This document shows positions 53,546-64,000 of a stretch of 64,000 nucleotides of DNA, piece after piece. This stretch comes from Azospirillaceae bacterium (GTDB lineage Bacteria; Pseudomonadota; Alphaproteobacteria; Azospirillales; Azospirillaceae). The first letter of the stretch is position 1. Every line of letters begins with the position of its first letter. The stretch is taken from the NCBI GenBank assembly GCA_028283825.1, contig JAPWJW010000003.1:434001-498000 (forward strand), written 5' to 3'. Both the position numbers and the translations under genes were made by a program. The notes below the pieces were generated by a model, which saw nothing but the letters and a program-made list of their open reading frames with translations, was not told the origin of the DNA and ran no database searches.

Positions 53546-55429
53546 TCAGGGCTGGGTCTGTTCCAGCCGCTGGACCAGCGTCCGGTTCTCGGTGATGCGA
53601 TAGCGCTGGCGCAGGGCATCCATGAACTGGAAGTAGAGATCGCCGGCGACACCATCGCGCAGCTGCTTCTGGGCGATGGTGGTCTGCTGGTTCATCAGCG
53701 GCTCGGGCATGGCCACCACGGCGGCCAGGCGCGCGACCATCTGGCCGTCGGTGGCGGCCGCACTGGTGACCTCACCCACCTTCAGGGTGAACAGGGTGTC
53801 GATCAGCTGGGCCGGCATGCCGACATCCTTGGGCGGGGTGCGGCCCACCGGCGGCTGGCGCGTGTAGACGGCGCCCATGTCCTTTGCCACCTGGTCGGCC
53901 GGGGTGCCGGCCTTCAGCTTCTCCACAATGGCCTTGGCCTTGGCCTGTGCGGCCTCGCTGCGCTTGGACGCCTTCCAGTCGGCGACCACCTGGTCCTTGA
54001 TCTGGTCCAGCGGGCGCACGGCCGGGGCCTGGATGCTGTCGACGCGCACGGCGAAGTAGCTCTTGTTGCGCTCGCCCTCGATCATGTTGCTGTTCTCACC
54101 GGTGGCGACGGTGAAGGCGGTCTGCACCACCTTGGCCAGGGCCGGCACCGTGGTCACCGGCTTGCCGGCCGGGTCCTTGCCTTCCTTGTCCACCGCTGGG
54201 ATCTTGACGATCGCCGCACCCGCCTTCTGGGCGGCCTCATCCAGCGAGGCGCCGCCCGACAGGGCGTCGTCCATCTTGTTGGACAGGTCGTACAGCTGGT
54301 CGGTGGCGCGCTCGGCCTTCACCTGTTCCACCAGCTTGGCCTTGACCTCATCCAGGGTCTGGGTGCTGCCGGGCACGATCTTGGTGATGGCGATGACGTG
54401 CCAGCCGAAGCCGCTGTGCACGGGGTCCGACACCTTGCCCTGCGGCAGGCTGAAGGCCACGTCCTGCAGTTCCGCCGGCAGTTCTGCCTTGGTCACGCCG
54501 GCCAGGGGCAGGGTGGTGGCGCCGGCTTCCTTGGCGGCGTCGGCCAGCGACTTGCCGGCCGCGGCGGCCTTGGCGATCTTCTGCGCCTGCTCCTGGCTGT
54601 CCACCAGCACCTGGTCCACGTCGCGGTGTTCGGGCTTCACGAACTCGGCCGTGCGGGCCTCGTACGCCTTCTTCAGATCGTCGTCGCTGACATCCTCGGC
54701 CTTGGCGATGGCGTCGGTGGACAGGGTGGCCACCGTCAGGGCGCGGTATTCCGGGGCGGTGTAGCGGACGGCCTGGGCCTTATGGAAATCCTCCAGCGCC
54801 TTCTGGTCCGGGGTGCCCGGGTCGGGCATGGACTTGTCGGCCACGAACAGGGTCTCGGCCCCCCGTTCCTCACCCCGGTAACGCACGATGTCGCGGGCCA
54901 TCTGGGCCGGCACCTGCACGCCGGCGGCCAGGGCCTCCGTCACCTCGGTGCGGGCCATGTCCTCGCGCACCTCGGCGACGACCTGCTCTTCGGTCAGGTT
55001 GTTCTGGGCCAGCAGCATCCGCATCATCATGGGATCGAACTGCCCGGTCTTGCCCTTGAACACCGGCATGTCGGCGATCTTCTGGGCGGCGGCCTCTTCC
55101 GAGACGCGCAGGCCGAAGTCGTGCGTGGCCTCCTTGATCAGCGCGCGCTGGATCTCATCCTGCAGCGCGCTGCGCATCAGGCCCATCTGCTTGGCCTGGT
55201 CGTTGGTGAGGTCCGGCCCCATGGACTGGCGCAGGCGGCTGACCTGCTGCTTGAAGGCGCGGTCCACGTCCTCGGGCGAGATTTCGGTGCTGCCGACCCG
55301 TGCCACAGCTTGATCACTGACCGTGGTGCCGACCCGGCCGACGCCCCAAATCCCGAAACAGATGATCAGGACGACGAACAGGATCTTGGAAAACCACGAG
55401 CCCGAGAATTTGCGGATGAACTGAAGCAT
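53546..55429 (-). CDS. PpiD-like periplasmic peptidyl-prolyl isomerase / foldase
   Basis: 627 residues from ATG 55429 (MLQFIRKFSGSWFSKILFVV). One N-terminal membrane anchor, then a SurA_N-like chaperone helix bundle (DQAVARVGSTEISPEDVDRAFKQQVSRLRQ) and a parvulin domain around residues 265-365 (EHRDVDQVLVDS, FSLPQGKVSDPVHSGFGWHVIAI). A second, degenerate parvulin-like region lies near the C-terminus (LIDTLFTLKVGEV). Family members help outer-membrane and secreted proteins leave the Sec translocon. It is divergent from tpiA. Confidence 0.92.
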   Translation of the reverse strand: MLQFIRKFSGSWFSKILFVVLIICFGIWGVGRVGTTVSDQAVARVGSTEISPEDVDRAFKQQVSRLRQSMGPDLTNDQAKQMGLMRSALQDEIQRALIKEATHDFGLRVSEEAAAQKIADMPVFKGKTGQFDPMMMRMLLAQNNLTEEQVVAEVREDMARTEVTEALAAGVQVPAQMARDIVRYRGEERGAETLFVADKSMPDPGTPDQKALEDFHKAQAVRYTAPEYRALTVATLSTDAIAKAEDVSDDDLKKAYEARTAEFVKPEHRDVDQVLVDSQEQAQKIAKAAAAGKSLADAAKEAGATTLPLAGVTKAELPAELQDVAFSLPQGKVSDPVHSGFGWHVIAITKIVPGSTQTLDEVKAKLVEQVKAERATDQLYDLSNKMDDALSGGASLDEAAQKAGAAIVKIPAVDKEGKDPAGKPVTTVPALAKVVQTAFTVATGENSNMIEGERNKSYFAVRVDSIQAPAVRPLDQIKDQVVADWKASKRSEAAQAKAKAIVEKLKAGTPADQVAKDMGAVYTRQPPVGRTPPKDVGMPAQLIDTLFTLKVGEVTSAAATDGQMVARLAAVVAMPEPLMNQQTTIAQKQLRDGVAGDLYFQFMDALRQRYRITENRTLVQRLEQTQP

Positions 55430-55746
55430 GTGCCTGCTGCGTCTTGCGAAATGGCCACTTTGGGCGGGGTTCGGGCACTTGGCGCCGCTCCCCACCCTCC
55501 CGTCAGGGCGCGGCATCATAGAAGGAGGCAGGGGGGGCGGCAATAGATGGTTCGCCCGCCGGCGCGCATGCGGTTCCGCCGGCCGTCTCCGCCCATTAGG
55601 GGGCTGGAATCATGGAAATGCCCTCTTTGTACTGTTACAGCATGACGACGGGGACGTGCGTGACAAGGCGGGCCGCCCAACCATAAAAGGCCCCCGCGCG
55701 GACGTTCCCTTTTTTGAGTGCGTTAAACTCGGGGAGAACAAACGAA
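55430..55746. other. Divergent intergenic region, ppiD-like / tpiA
   Basis: 317 bases with no credible gene. It must hold two promoters. A T-run (ccctttttt, 55708-55715) follows a GC-rich segment shortly before tpiA, but no good stem precedes it. I recognise no repeat or RNA. Confidence 0.4.
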
Positions 55747-56496
55747 ATGCGCCGCAAATTCATTGTCGGTAATTGGAAGATGAACGGCCTGCGCCAGGAC
55801 GGCATGGCGTTGGCCGCCGACCTGGCCGGCCGCATGCTGGGGGCGGGGGAGGTCCGCTTCGACATGCTGCTGTGTCCGCCGGCCACCCTGCTGCATACCG
55901 TGGCCCAGGCGGTCTCCGACGCGCCGGTGTCGGTGGGCGGCCAGGATTGCCACGGCAAGGCGTCGGGCCCCCACACCGGGGACATCGGCGCGCCCATGCT
56001 GGCCGATTTGGGCTGCACCCATGTCATCGTCGGCCATTCGGAACGCCGCCAGCAGCATGGTGAGTTGAGTGCCGAGGTGAAGGGCAAGGCCGCCGCCGCC
56101 CACCAGGCGGGGCTGGTCGCCATCGTCTGCGTCGGCGAGACGGAGGCGGAGCGCGACGCCGGCCGCGCCCTGGACGTCATCGCCCGCATGGTGGACGAGT
56201 CTGTGCCCACCGGGGCCACCGCGGCCAACACGGTGGTGGCGTATGAGCCCGTCTGGGCCATCGGCACGGGGCGCACACCCACGCCCCGCGACGTGGCAGC
56301 CATGCATTCCATGATCAGGCGTCGGCTGGCAACGCTGGTTGATCAACCGGACGCCGTGCGCATCTTATATGGCGGTTCCGTTAAGCCTGAGAACGCGGCC
56401 AGCCTGCTTCACATCGACGATGTGGACGGTGCCCTGGTGGGCGGGGCCAGTTTGAAGGCGGACGAATTCTGGGCCATCGCGGAAACTTGCCGCTAG
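55747..56496 (+). CDS. tpiA: Triose-phosphate isomerase
   Basis: 249 residues from ATG 55747 (MRRKFIVGNWKMNG). TIM barrel with the catalytic Lys (NWKMN), His (VIVGHSERRQ), Glu (VAYEPVWAIGTG) and the phosphate loop YGGSVKPENA. It interconverts DHAP and GAP. It starts the rightward run tpiA-secG-pyrG-kdsA. A hairpin with a T-run (56537-56580) separates it from secG. Confidence 0.98.
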   Translation: MRRKFIVGNWKMNGLRQDGMALAADLAGRMLGAGEVRFDMLLCPPATLLHTVAQAVSDAPVSVGGQDCHGKASGPHTGDIGAPMLADLGCTHVIVGHSERRQQHGELSAEVKGKAAAAHQAGLVAIVCVGETEAERDAGRALDVIARMVDESVPTGATAANTVVAYEPVWAIGTGRTPTPRDVAAMHSMIRRRLATLVDQPDAVRILYGGSVKPENAASLLHIDDVDGALVGGASLKADEFWAIAETCR

Positions 56497-56536
56497 CGCC
56501 CCGGGTTCGGACTAGGTAAAGAGATGCCCGTGACGG

Positions 56537-56580
56537 CCGGCCGCCTCCACCTTGGGGGGCGGCCGGTCATCTCGTGTTTT
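56537..56580 (+). terminator. Terminator between tpiA and secG
   Basis: Perfect 9-bp stem CCGGCCGCC/GGCGGCCGG, extendable imperfectly by TGAC/GTCA, with a 12-base loop. It is followed by catctcgtgtttt, 41 bases after the tpiA stop. Confidence 0.65.
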
Positions 56581-56622
56581 GCCATTGCCGCGTTTGGCTT
56601 GCTGGATAGGGTTGCTGCTTAG

Positions 56623-57051
56623 ATGTCCACCGTCGTCCTGGTTTTGCACATTCTGATCGGCATCGCGCTGGTCGGTGTCGTCCTGGTCCAGCGCTCCGAA
56701 GGCGGTGGCCTGGGCATGGGCGGCGGCACCATGGGCGGCTTCATGACAGCCCGGGGCAGCGCCAACCTGCTGACCCGCACCACCTCCATCCTGTTCGGCG
56801 CCTTCCTGGTGACCAGCCTGGTGCTGGCCCTGCTGAACCGCGCCCAGACCCGTCACGATTCGGTGTTCGACAAGCTGCCGGCCGCCCCGGTCTCCGCCCC
56901 CGCCACGCCCGCACCCGCGGCGCCGGGTGCCGTGCCCACCGGCGATCAGCCGGCCGCCCCGGCGGCCCAGGACCAGCAGCCGGCGCCCTCCACGGCACCT
57001 GCCGCTCCGGCTCCCGCCTCCGGCGAGCCCAAAGTACCGTCCGGCCAGTAA
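56623..57051 (+). CDS. secG: Preprotein translocase subunit SecG
   Basis: 142 residues. Two membrane helices (VVLVLHILIGIALVGVVLVQ and SILFGAFLVTSLVLALL) flank the conserved cytoplasmic loop RSEGGGLGMGG...GSANLLTRTT. A long Ala/Pro-rich C-terminal tail (about 80-142) is common in alphaproteobacteria. It is part of SecYEG. A terminator follows at 57070. Confidence 0.95.
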   Translation: MSTVVLVLHILIGIALVGVVLVQRSEGGGLGMGGGTMGGFMTARGSANLLTRTTSILFGAFLVTSLVLALLNRAQTRHDSVFDKLPAAPVSAPATPAPAAPGAVPTGDQPAAPAAQDQQPAPSTAPAAPAPASGEPKVPSGQ

Positions 57052-57069
57052 AGGCAGGCGACACTAACG

Positions 57070-57092
57070 GAGGCGGCGAAAGCCGCCTCTTT
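57070..57092 (+). terminator. Terminator after secG
   Basis: 8-bp stem GAGGCGGC/GCCGCCTC capped by a GAAA tetraloop and followed by TTTC, 19 bases after the secG stop. Confidence 0.75.
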
Positions 57093-57149
57093 CAATTCGG
57101 GGGCCCGCGCATTCGCGTTGGCCCGACATGCGGGCTTTAGCGAAACTAG

Positions 57150-58787
<1,638 letters not shown>

Positions 58788-58814
58788 GCAGGGGCGCCCG
58801 TACAAGTCCCCAGG

Positions 58815-58842
58815 GGCCGCCGCACCGTAGCGGCGGCCTTTT
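58815..58842 (+). terminator. Terminator between pyrG and kdsA
   Basis: 9-bp stem GGCCGCCGC/GCGGCGGCC with a 6-base loop followed by TTTTGGTTTT. It ends 18 bases before the kdsA ATG, so kdsA would need its own promoter or read-through. Confidence 0.7.
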
Positions 58843-58860
58843 GGTTTTAGGAGCCGTACC

Positions 58861-59700
58861 ATGACTGATATCCGCACCGTCCGCATCGGCGCCCTGGAAG
58901 TGGCGAACGACCGGCCCTTCACCCTGATCGCCGGCCCCTGCCAGCTTGAAAGCCGCGACCACGCGATGGAGATGAGCAGCGCCCTGGTGGAGATCACCGG
59001 CAAGCTGGGCATCGGCCTGGTCTACAAGACCAGCTTCGACAAGGCGAACCGCACCTCCGTCAGCACCGCGCGCGGCCTGGGCATGGACAAGAGCCTGCCC
59101 ATCCTGGCCGAGGTGCGTGAGAAGTTCGGCTGCCCCGTCCTGACCGACGTGCACACGGCCGAACAGTGCGCGCCGGTGGCCGAGGCGGTGGACGTGCTGC
59201 AGATCCCGGCTTTCCTCTGCCGCCAGACCGACCTGCTGCTGGCCGCCGGTGAGACCGGTAAGGTCGTCAACGTGAAGAAGGGCCAGTTCCTGGCGCCCTG
59301 GGACATGAAGAACGTGGCGGCCAAGATCGCCTCCACCGGCAACGAGAACATCCTGCTGTGCGAGCGTGGGGCCAGCTTCGGCTACAACACGCTGGTCAGT
59401 GATATGCGCAGCCTGCCCATCATGGCGCAGACCGGCTATCCGGTGGTGATGGACGCCACCCATTCGGTGCAGCAGCCGGGCGGGCAGGGCACCACCAGCG
59501 GCGGCCAGCGCGAGTTCGTGCCGGTCCTGGCCCGCGCCGCCTTGGCGGTGGGCGTGGGTGCGGTCTTCATGGAGACGCACGAGAACCCCGACTGCGCCCC
59601 CAGCGACGGCCCCAATATGGTGCACCTGAAGGATCTGCCGGCCCTGCTGGAAACCATGGTCGCCATCGACCGTATCGCCAAGGCCAACCCGATCTTCTGA
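58861..59700 (+). CDS. kdsA: 3-deoxy-8-phosphooctulonate (KDO-8-P) synthase
   Basis: 279 residues, ATG 58861. DAHP/KDOP synthase barrel: [87 protein letters not shown] and [17 protein letters not shown]. It makes KDO-8-phosphate for the lipopolysaccharide inner core, complementing the lpx genes at 25-29 kb. A strong terminator follows. Confidence 0.98.
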   Translation: MTDIRTVRIGALEVANDRPFTLIAGPCQLESRDHAMEMSSALVEITGKLGIGLVYKTSFDKANRTSVSTARGLGMDKSLPILAEVREKFGCPVLTDVHTAEQCAPVAEAVDVLQIPAFLCRQTDLLLAAGETGKVVNVKKGQFLAPWDMKNVAAKIASTGNENILLCERGASFGYNTLVSDMRSLPIMAQTGYPVVMDATHSVQQPGGQGTTSGGQREFVPVLARAALAVGVGAVFMETHENPDCAPSDGPNMVHLKDLPALLETMVAIDRIAKANPIF

Positions 59701-59731
59701 TTGGGCGCTTCGGCTAGAGATTGAGTGATGA

Positions 59732-59766
59732 CGCCGGCGGCGGGGTGACCTGCCGCCGGCGTTTTT
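59732..59766 (+). terminator. Strong terminator after kdsA
   Basis: Perfect 10-bp stem CGCCGGCGGC/GCCGCCGGCG (59732-59741 with 59752-59761), 10-base loop, then TTTTT. It lies between kdsA and the convergent ankyrin gene. Confidence 0.9.
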
Positions 59767-61414
59767 ATTTCTGGCCGTGGGTCGCCAGCCAGCGGGCGGT
59801 GGCCGGCATCTCATACCGTGCCGCGCGCTCTGCCAGGATATGGCCTTCGGTGTCGCGGCCATCCGGTTTGGCGCCGGCTTCCAGCAGGCGCAGCGTCACG
59901 GCGTCTTTCGTGGCGTACAGAACGGCGCCGCGCCCCGTTTTGTCCTGAAGCGCCGGGTCGGCGCCATGCACCAGCAGCAGTTCCAGCAAGTCCAAATCAT
60001 TTATCCGGAACAAGGCGGTACGGCCCTCGCTGTCGCGCCGATTGGGGTCGGCGCCCAACGCCAGCAATTGGGCCGCCGTCTCCAGCCGATCTTGCGCCGT
60101 CCGGCAATGATGACTGGACGCCAGCGCTATGAGTGCCGTCGCGTTGTCGCCCGCGCCCAGCGTTGTGGCTGGTGCATCAACTGGCAGGCCCGCCGCCGTG
60201 ACCATCCGGGCGAACTGGCCATTACAGCCGGCGGCGCCCCAGGCGAAACTGCGGTTGGCTTCGCCGGGGGCCAGCCGCGCCAACCAGCCGAGGGCGGCAA
60301 GACGGGTGAAGACGGCCGTTTGCCCCTTGGATAGGGCTTGGCTCATGAGCATGGCGCCCACGGGATTGGCCTTCGACGGTCCATCCACCGCCGTCTTCTC
60401 CAGATCCAGGCCACGGTCCATCAGTTGTAGGATCGTGGTCTCGGCATTTCCGCCGTAGTCGCTGACGGCGATGACGGCGGCGGTGTCCGACGTGAAATCA
60501 AAACCGTCGCCAGTCAGCCAATCGACCAGGCCGGGTGCTCCCCCGGTCCAGCGCGCCGTGCCGGCGACGCGATCCACCTCGTCCTCCAGATCTTTCACGG
60601 CTTGGGGCAAGCCCATCTCCCGGCCAACCTGGTCGACCACCGTCTTGCTGCCATGGCCGGTGTCCACGGTAAGGGTGACGGTCGATGCCTCGCGCTGCCG
60701 GGCTTTGTACTCTGGTGCCAGGCCGAAGAAACGCGCCGCCTGGAATCGCGTCACCAGGGCCTGGACCATGGCGGGGTCGATACGGTCTTCATGCCGGCCG
60801 GGCAGGAACAGGGCACGCGGCAATAAGGCGCGGCCGTTGAATACGGTGAGGTCGGGACGCGCGGCGCTTTCGAAGACGAGGTGTCCATCCCCCGCCACCG
60901 TGACCGTGTAACCGCCGCCCAGGTCCAGTCCGCCCACCCTGCGGCTCAGGCTGATGCGCAGCTTGGAACCGTCCACATCGGGGAAAGCGGCATCCGGTTG
61001 GTCCCAATGCTCGGGTGGCAGGACCCGCACCGGGACCTTGGATTGCGCTGCCACCGGGTGGTTCCGGTACAAGAAGGGTCGCAAGCGCCAGTGTCTGGCG
61101 GCGGAGAGGGCGGCCTTGACGGCTGGGGCCTCGGCGTTCTGTGGCCAATCCATCCCATAGGCGTGGCGTATCGCCGGGGCCGTCACGGTGGTGATCCGAC
61201 CTGCTGGGTCGATGTCCACCGCCAACTCGACGGTGGTCGCTTCCGTGACCGATTGGGCCTGCACCTCGGCCCGGTTCGTCAAATGACCGTAGAAGTCTGG
61301 GGCGCCGAAACCGATCGCGCCGTTGCTGTCATGGGCCGTGGCGCAGGCCCCTGGAAGCAGGATCAGGGCGGCCCAGACCAGGCGCGGGAAACGGCACGGG
61401 GCAGGGTGCGGCAA
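59765..61414 (-). CDS. Exported TonB-C-like / ankyrin-repeat protein
   Basis: About 549 residues from TTG 61414, which has GGAG 7 bases upstream; TTG 61435 is possible. The N-terminal hydrophobic signal ends LILLPGACATA, with Cys24 as a possible lipobox cysteine. Residues about 55-135 resemble a TonB C-terminal domain (TVELAVDIDPAGRITTV, HWRLRPFLYRN, VPVRVLPP). The middle (about 150-275) looks like a DUF6438-type domain (HLVFESAARPDLTVF, TVTLTVDTGHGSKTVVDQVG). The C-terminal third has ankyrin-like repeats (AAQLLALGADPNRRDSEGRTAL, LLELLLVHGADPALQDKTGRG). It is probably periplasmic; the function is unknown. Confidence 0.7.
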   Translation of the reverse strand: MPHPAPCRFPRLVWAALILLPGACATAHDSNGAIGFGAPDFYGHLTNRAEVQAQSVTEATTVELAVDIDPAGRITTVTAPAIRHAYGMDWPQNAEAPAVKAALSAARHWRLRPFLYRNHPVAAQSKVPVRVLPPEHWDQPDAAFPDVDGSKLRISLSRRVGGLDLGGGYTVTVAGDGHLVFESAARPDLTVFNGRALLPRALFLPGRHEDRIDPAMVQALVTRFQAARFFGLAPEYKARQREASTVTLTVDTGHGSKTVVDQVGREMGLPQAVKDLEDEVDRVAGTARWTGGAPGLVDWLTGDGFDFTSDTAAVIAVSDYGGNAETTILQLMDRGLDLEKTAVDGPSKANPVGAMLMSQALSKGQTAVFTRLAALGWLARLAPGEANRSFAWGAAGCNGQFARMVTAAGLPVDAPATTLGAGDNATALIALASSHHCRTAQDRLETAAQLLALGADPNRRDSEGRTALFRINDLDLLELLLVHGADPALQDKTGRGAVLYATKDAVTLRLLEAGAKPDGRDTEGHILAERAARYEMPATARWLATHGQK

Positions 61415-61549
61415 GGGTGATCTCCACAATGGCAATATTGCGATTATTCATTCCCACGGAGGGCTGGCAACGTAGATTTCCCTTATCGGATGAGTCCAGC
61501 CCCGCGTCCGGTGTGTCGCGTTACAGCCCCGGCCCTCAAACGGACATAA

Positions 61550-62938
<1,389 letters not shown>

Positions 62939-62980
62939 ATCCGGGCATCGTTCCGGCCTCGGCCGGTATAGGCTGAAAGT

Positions 62981-63010
62981 GGGGTGGGGGCTGTGCTTCC
63001 ACCCCTTTTT
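62981..63010 (+). terminator. Terminator after eno
   Basis: 7-bp stem GGGGTGG/CCACCCC with an 11-base loop and a T5 run (63006-63010), about 43 bases after the eno stop. Confidence 0.8.
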
Positions 63011-63124
63011 CTTTGCCTTGTAGTAGAGTTCGGTGAAGCCGCACGTCGGAATACGATGAATTTAATGCGGCACGCAGACTAGATGCCGCTTTCCATTTGA
63101 CGGTTGCGGAACCCTTGTGGAACC

Positions 63125-63514
63125 ATGGGGATCATGATTGGTGCCCGTTCCTTCCGTTCCGCGTTGAATCGCGCCCTGCGCCAGGTTGTTGGACCTGTGG
63201 TGGGGGCGTCCGTCGTCGCCTATTTCGCCTATCACACCGTGCAGGGCGAACGCGGGCTGATGGCGTTGACCCAATTGCAGACGCAGGTGACGGAGGCCAA
63301 GGCCACCCTGGACCAGGTCCGGGATGAGCGCGAGGCCATGGAGCGTCGCGCCCGCCTGTTGCGCCCCGACAACCTCGACCCCGACATGCTGGAGGAAGAG
63401 GCGCGCAAGGTGCTGGATTTCACCCGCCCTGATGATTTGGTGATCCTTCTTCCGGGCAAGCCTGCCCCGCAGGAAGACAAGGGTGACGGCGGTCAGAACA
63501 ACCTAAACCGCTGA
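63125..63514 (+). CDS. Septum formation initiator (FtsB/DivIC-like) protein
   Basis: 129 residues from ATG 63125; ATG 63134 is equally possible. A short basic N-terminus leads into one membrane helix (VVGPVVGASVVAYFAYHTV), then a coiled coil (LMALTQLQTQVTEAKATLDQVRDEREAMERRARLL) and the family end LDPDMLEEEARKVLDFTRPDD, with a polar tail. FtsB links FtsL and FtsQ in the divisome. Location between eno and pdhA is standard for this family in alphaproteobacteria. Confidence 0.9.
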   Translation: MGIMIGARSFRSALNRALRQVVGPVVGASVVAYFAYHTVQGERGLMALTQLQTQVTEAKATLDQVRDEREAMERRARLLRPDNLDPDMLEEEARKVLDFTRPDDLVILLPGKPAPQEDKGDGGQNNLNR

Positions 63515-63523
63515 AAATCCTTC

Positions 63524-63546
63524 GATTAACCCGATCCAGGTTAATC
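63524..63546. promoter_or_regulatory. AT-rich inverted repeat upstream of pdhA
   Basis: GATTAACC-cgatcca-GGTTAATC, perfect 8-bp arms, 10 bases after the FtsB-like stop and about 135 bases before pdhA, followed by ttaaataat. It could be a weak terminator or, more likely given its sequence, an operator of the pyruvate dehydrogenase promoter. The function is inference. Confidence 0.45.
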
Positions 63547-63680
63547 TTAAATAATCCTTATGAAGCAATATGTTGCAGTGCACACTCCTTGCATTGCGCT
63601 GCGCTTGCGGTTAGCAGTGATCCCGTGCCGGCCGACCCGGCCTCGAGGAAAACACGCCCACGCATCCAAGGGAGAAGCTA

Positions 63681-64000
63681 GTGGCCACGACCAGACGCCG
63701 TGCCAAGCCCGCTGAGAACGCAGCGCCGGAGCCGACCCAGGAGGAACTCCTCCAATACTACAAGCAGATGCTGCTGATCCGCCGTTTCGAGGAAAAGGCC
63801 GGCCAGCTGTATGGCATGGGCCTGATCGGCGGTTTCTGCCACCTGTACATCGGCCAGGAGGCCGTGGTGGTGGGCATGCAGGCAGCACAGCTGCCGGGCG
63901 ACAGCGTCATCACCAGCTACCGTGACCACGGCCACATGCTGGCCTGCGGCATGGAAAGCCGGGGCGTGATGGCGGAACTGACCGGGCGCGCGGGCGGCTA
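63681..64000 (+). CDS. pdhA: Pyruvate dehydrogenase E1 component alpha subunit (5' part, runs off window)
   Basis: GTG 63681, preceded by AAGGGAGAAG; the first 106 residues are present. A short Arg/Ala-rich start (MATTRRRAKPAENAAPEP) precedes the E1-alpha domain: LLQYYKQMLLIRRFEEKAGQLY, LIGGFCHLYIGQEAVVVGM and DSVITSYRDHGHMLACGM, containing the conserved RDHG that contacts thiamine diphosphate. It feeds acetyl-CoA to citrate synthase. The remaining pdh genes are expected to the right. Confidence 0.97.
   Translation, partial: MATTRRRAKPAENAAPEPTQEELLQYYKQMLLIRRFEEKAGQLYGMGLIGGFCHLYIGQEAVVVGMQAAQLPGDSVITSYRDHGHMLACGMESRGVMAELTGRAGG

Overview
The window is a GC-rich chromosomal segment from an alphaproteobacterium, most likely Rhodospirillales in the Azospirillum/Nitrospirillum group. 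This rests on: the block rpsB-tsf-pyrH-frr-uppS-cdsA-dxr-rseP-bamA-skp-lpxD-fabZ-lpxA-lpxI-lpxB; LpxI (not LpxH) in lipid A synthesis; the order trpG-trpD-trpC-moaC-moeA-lexA followed by comEC, gltX and gltA; and a GTTC-N7-GTTC SOS box at lexA. Genus is inference, and no rRNA is present.

Layout. (A) 1-13.7 kb is accessory: a broken AraC-type regulator, two paralogous atypical SDR genes each divergent from a regulator, an MFS exporter, an isochorismatase-like hydrolase, a MarR regulator with a large operator palindrome, a Tat-exported M19 dipeptidase, tRNA-Ser(UGA), an ABC-F ATPase, a ParDE toxin-antitoxin pair beside the stump of an alpha/beta hydrolase, and an AHL-lactonase-like gene divergent from a LysR regulator. 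(B) 13.9-29.3 kb is core: translation (rpsB, tsf, frr), UMP kinase, undecaprenyl and phospholipid precursors (uppS, cdsA), isoprenoid entry (dxr), envelope proteolysis and outer-membrane assembly (rseP, bamA, skp), and lipid A synthesis (lpxD to lpxB). (C) 29.3-36.1 kb is accessory: an orphan contractile-tail sheath gene directly behind lpxB, an EamA transporter with a MocR regulator, an aldo/keto reductase with a LysR regulator, and a ComB-like phosphatase. (D) 36.1-46.6 kb is core: gltA, gltX, comEC, lexA, moeA, moaC, trpC, trpD, trpG. (E) 46.8-51.9 kb is mixed: a YibQ-like deacetylase, a copper-chaperone-like protein, an FMN reductase, a small DMP19-like protein, and a LysR/secreted SGNH-esterase pair. 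(F) 51.9-64 kb is core: trpE, a PpiD-like foldase, tpiA, secG, pyrG, kdsA, eno, an FtsB-like protein and the start of pdhA, interrupted by a TonB-like/ankyrin envelope protein.

The core blocks together supply envelope biogenesis: CTP (pyrG), KDO (kdsA), lipid A (lpx), undecaprenyl phosphate (uppS), phospholipid (cdsA) and outer-membrane insertion (bamA, skp, ppiD-like). They also supply tryptophan synthesis and lower glycolysis leading into pyruvate dehydrogenase and citrate synthase.

Two points stand out. First, five genes (the AraC-type regulator, cdsA, lexA, a LysR gene and trpE) are each interrupted by what reads as exactly one extra base. Because cdsA is essential and all five errors have the same sign, sequence insertion errors are the simplest explanation, so gene ends at these sites should be read with care. 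Second, the lone sheath gene at 29.3 kb has no tube, baseplate, spike or ATPase partner anywhere in the window and is the best candidate here for something undescribed.
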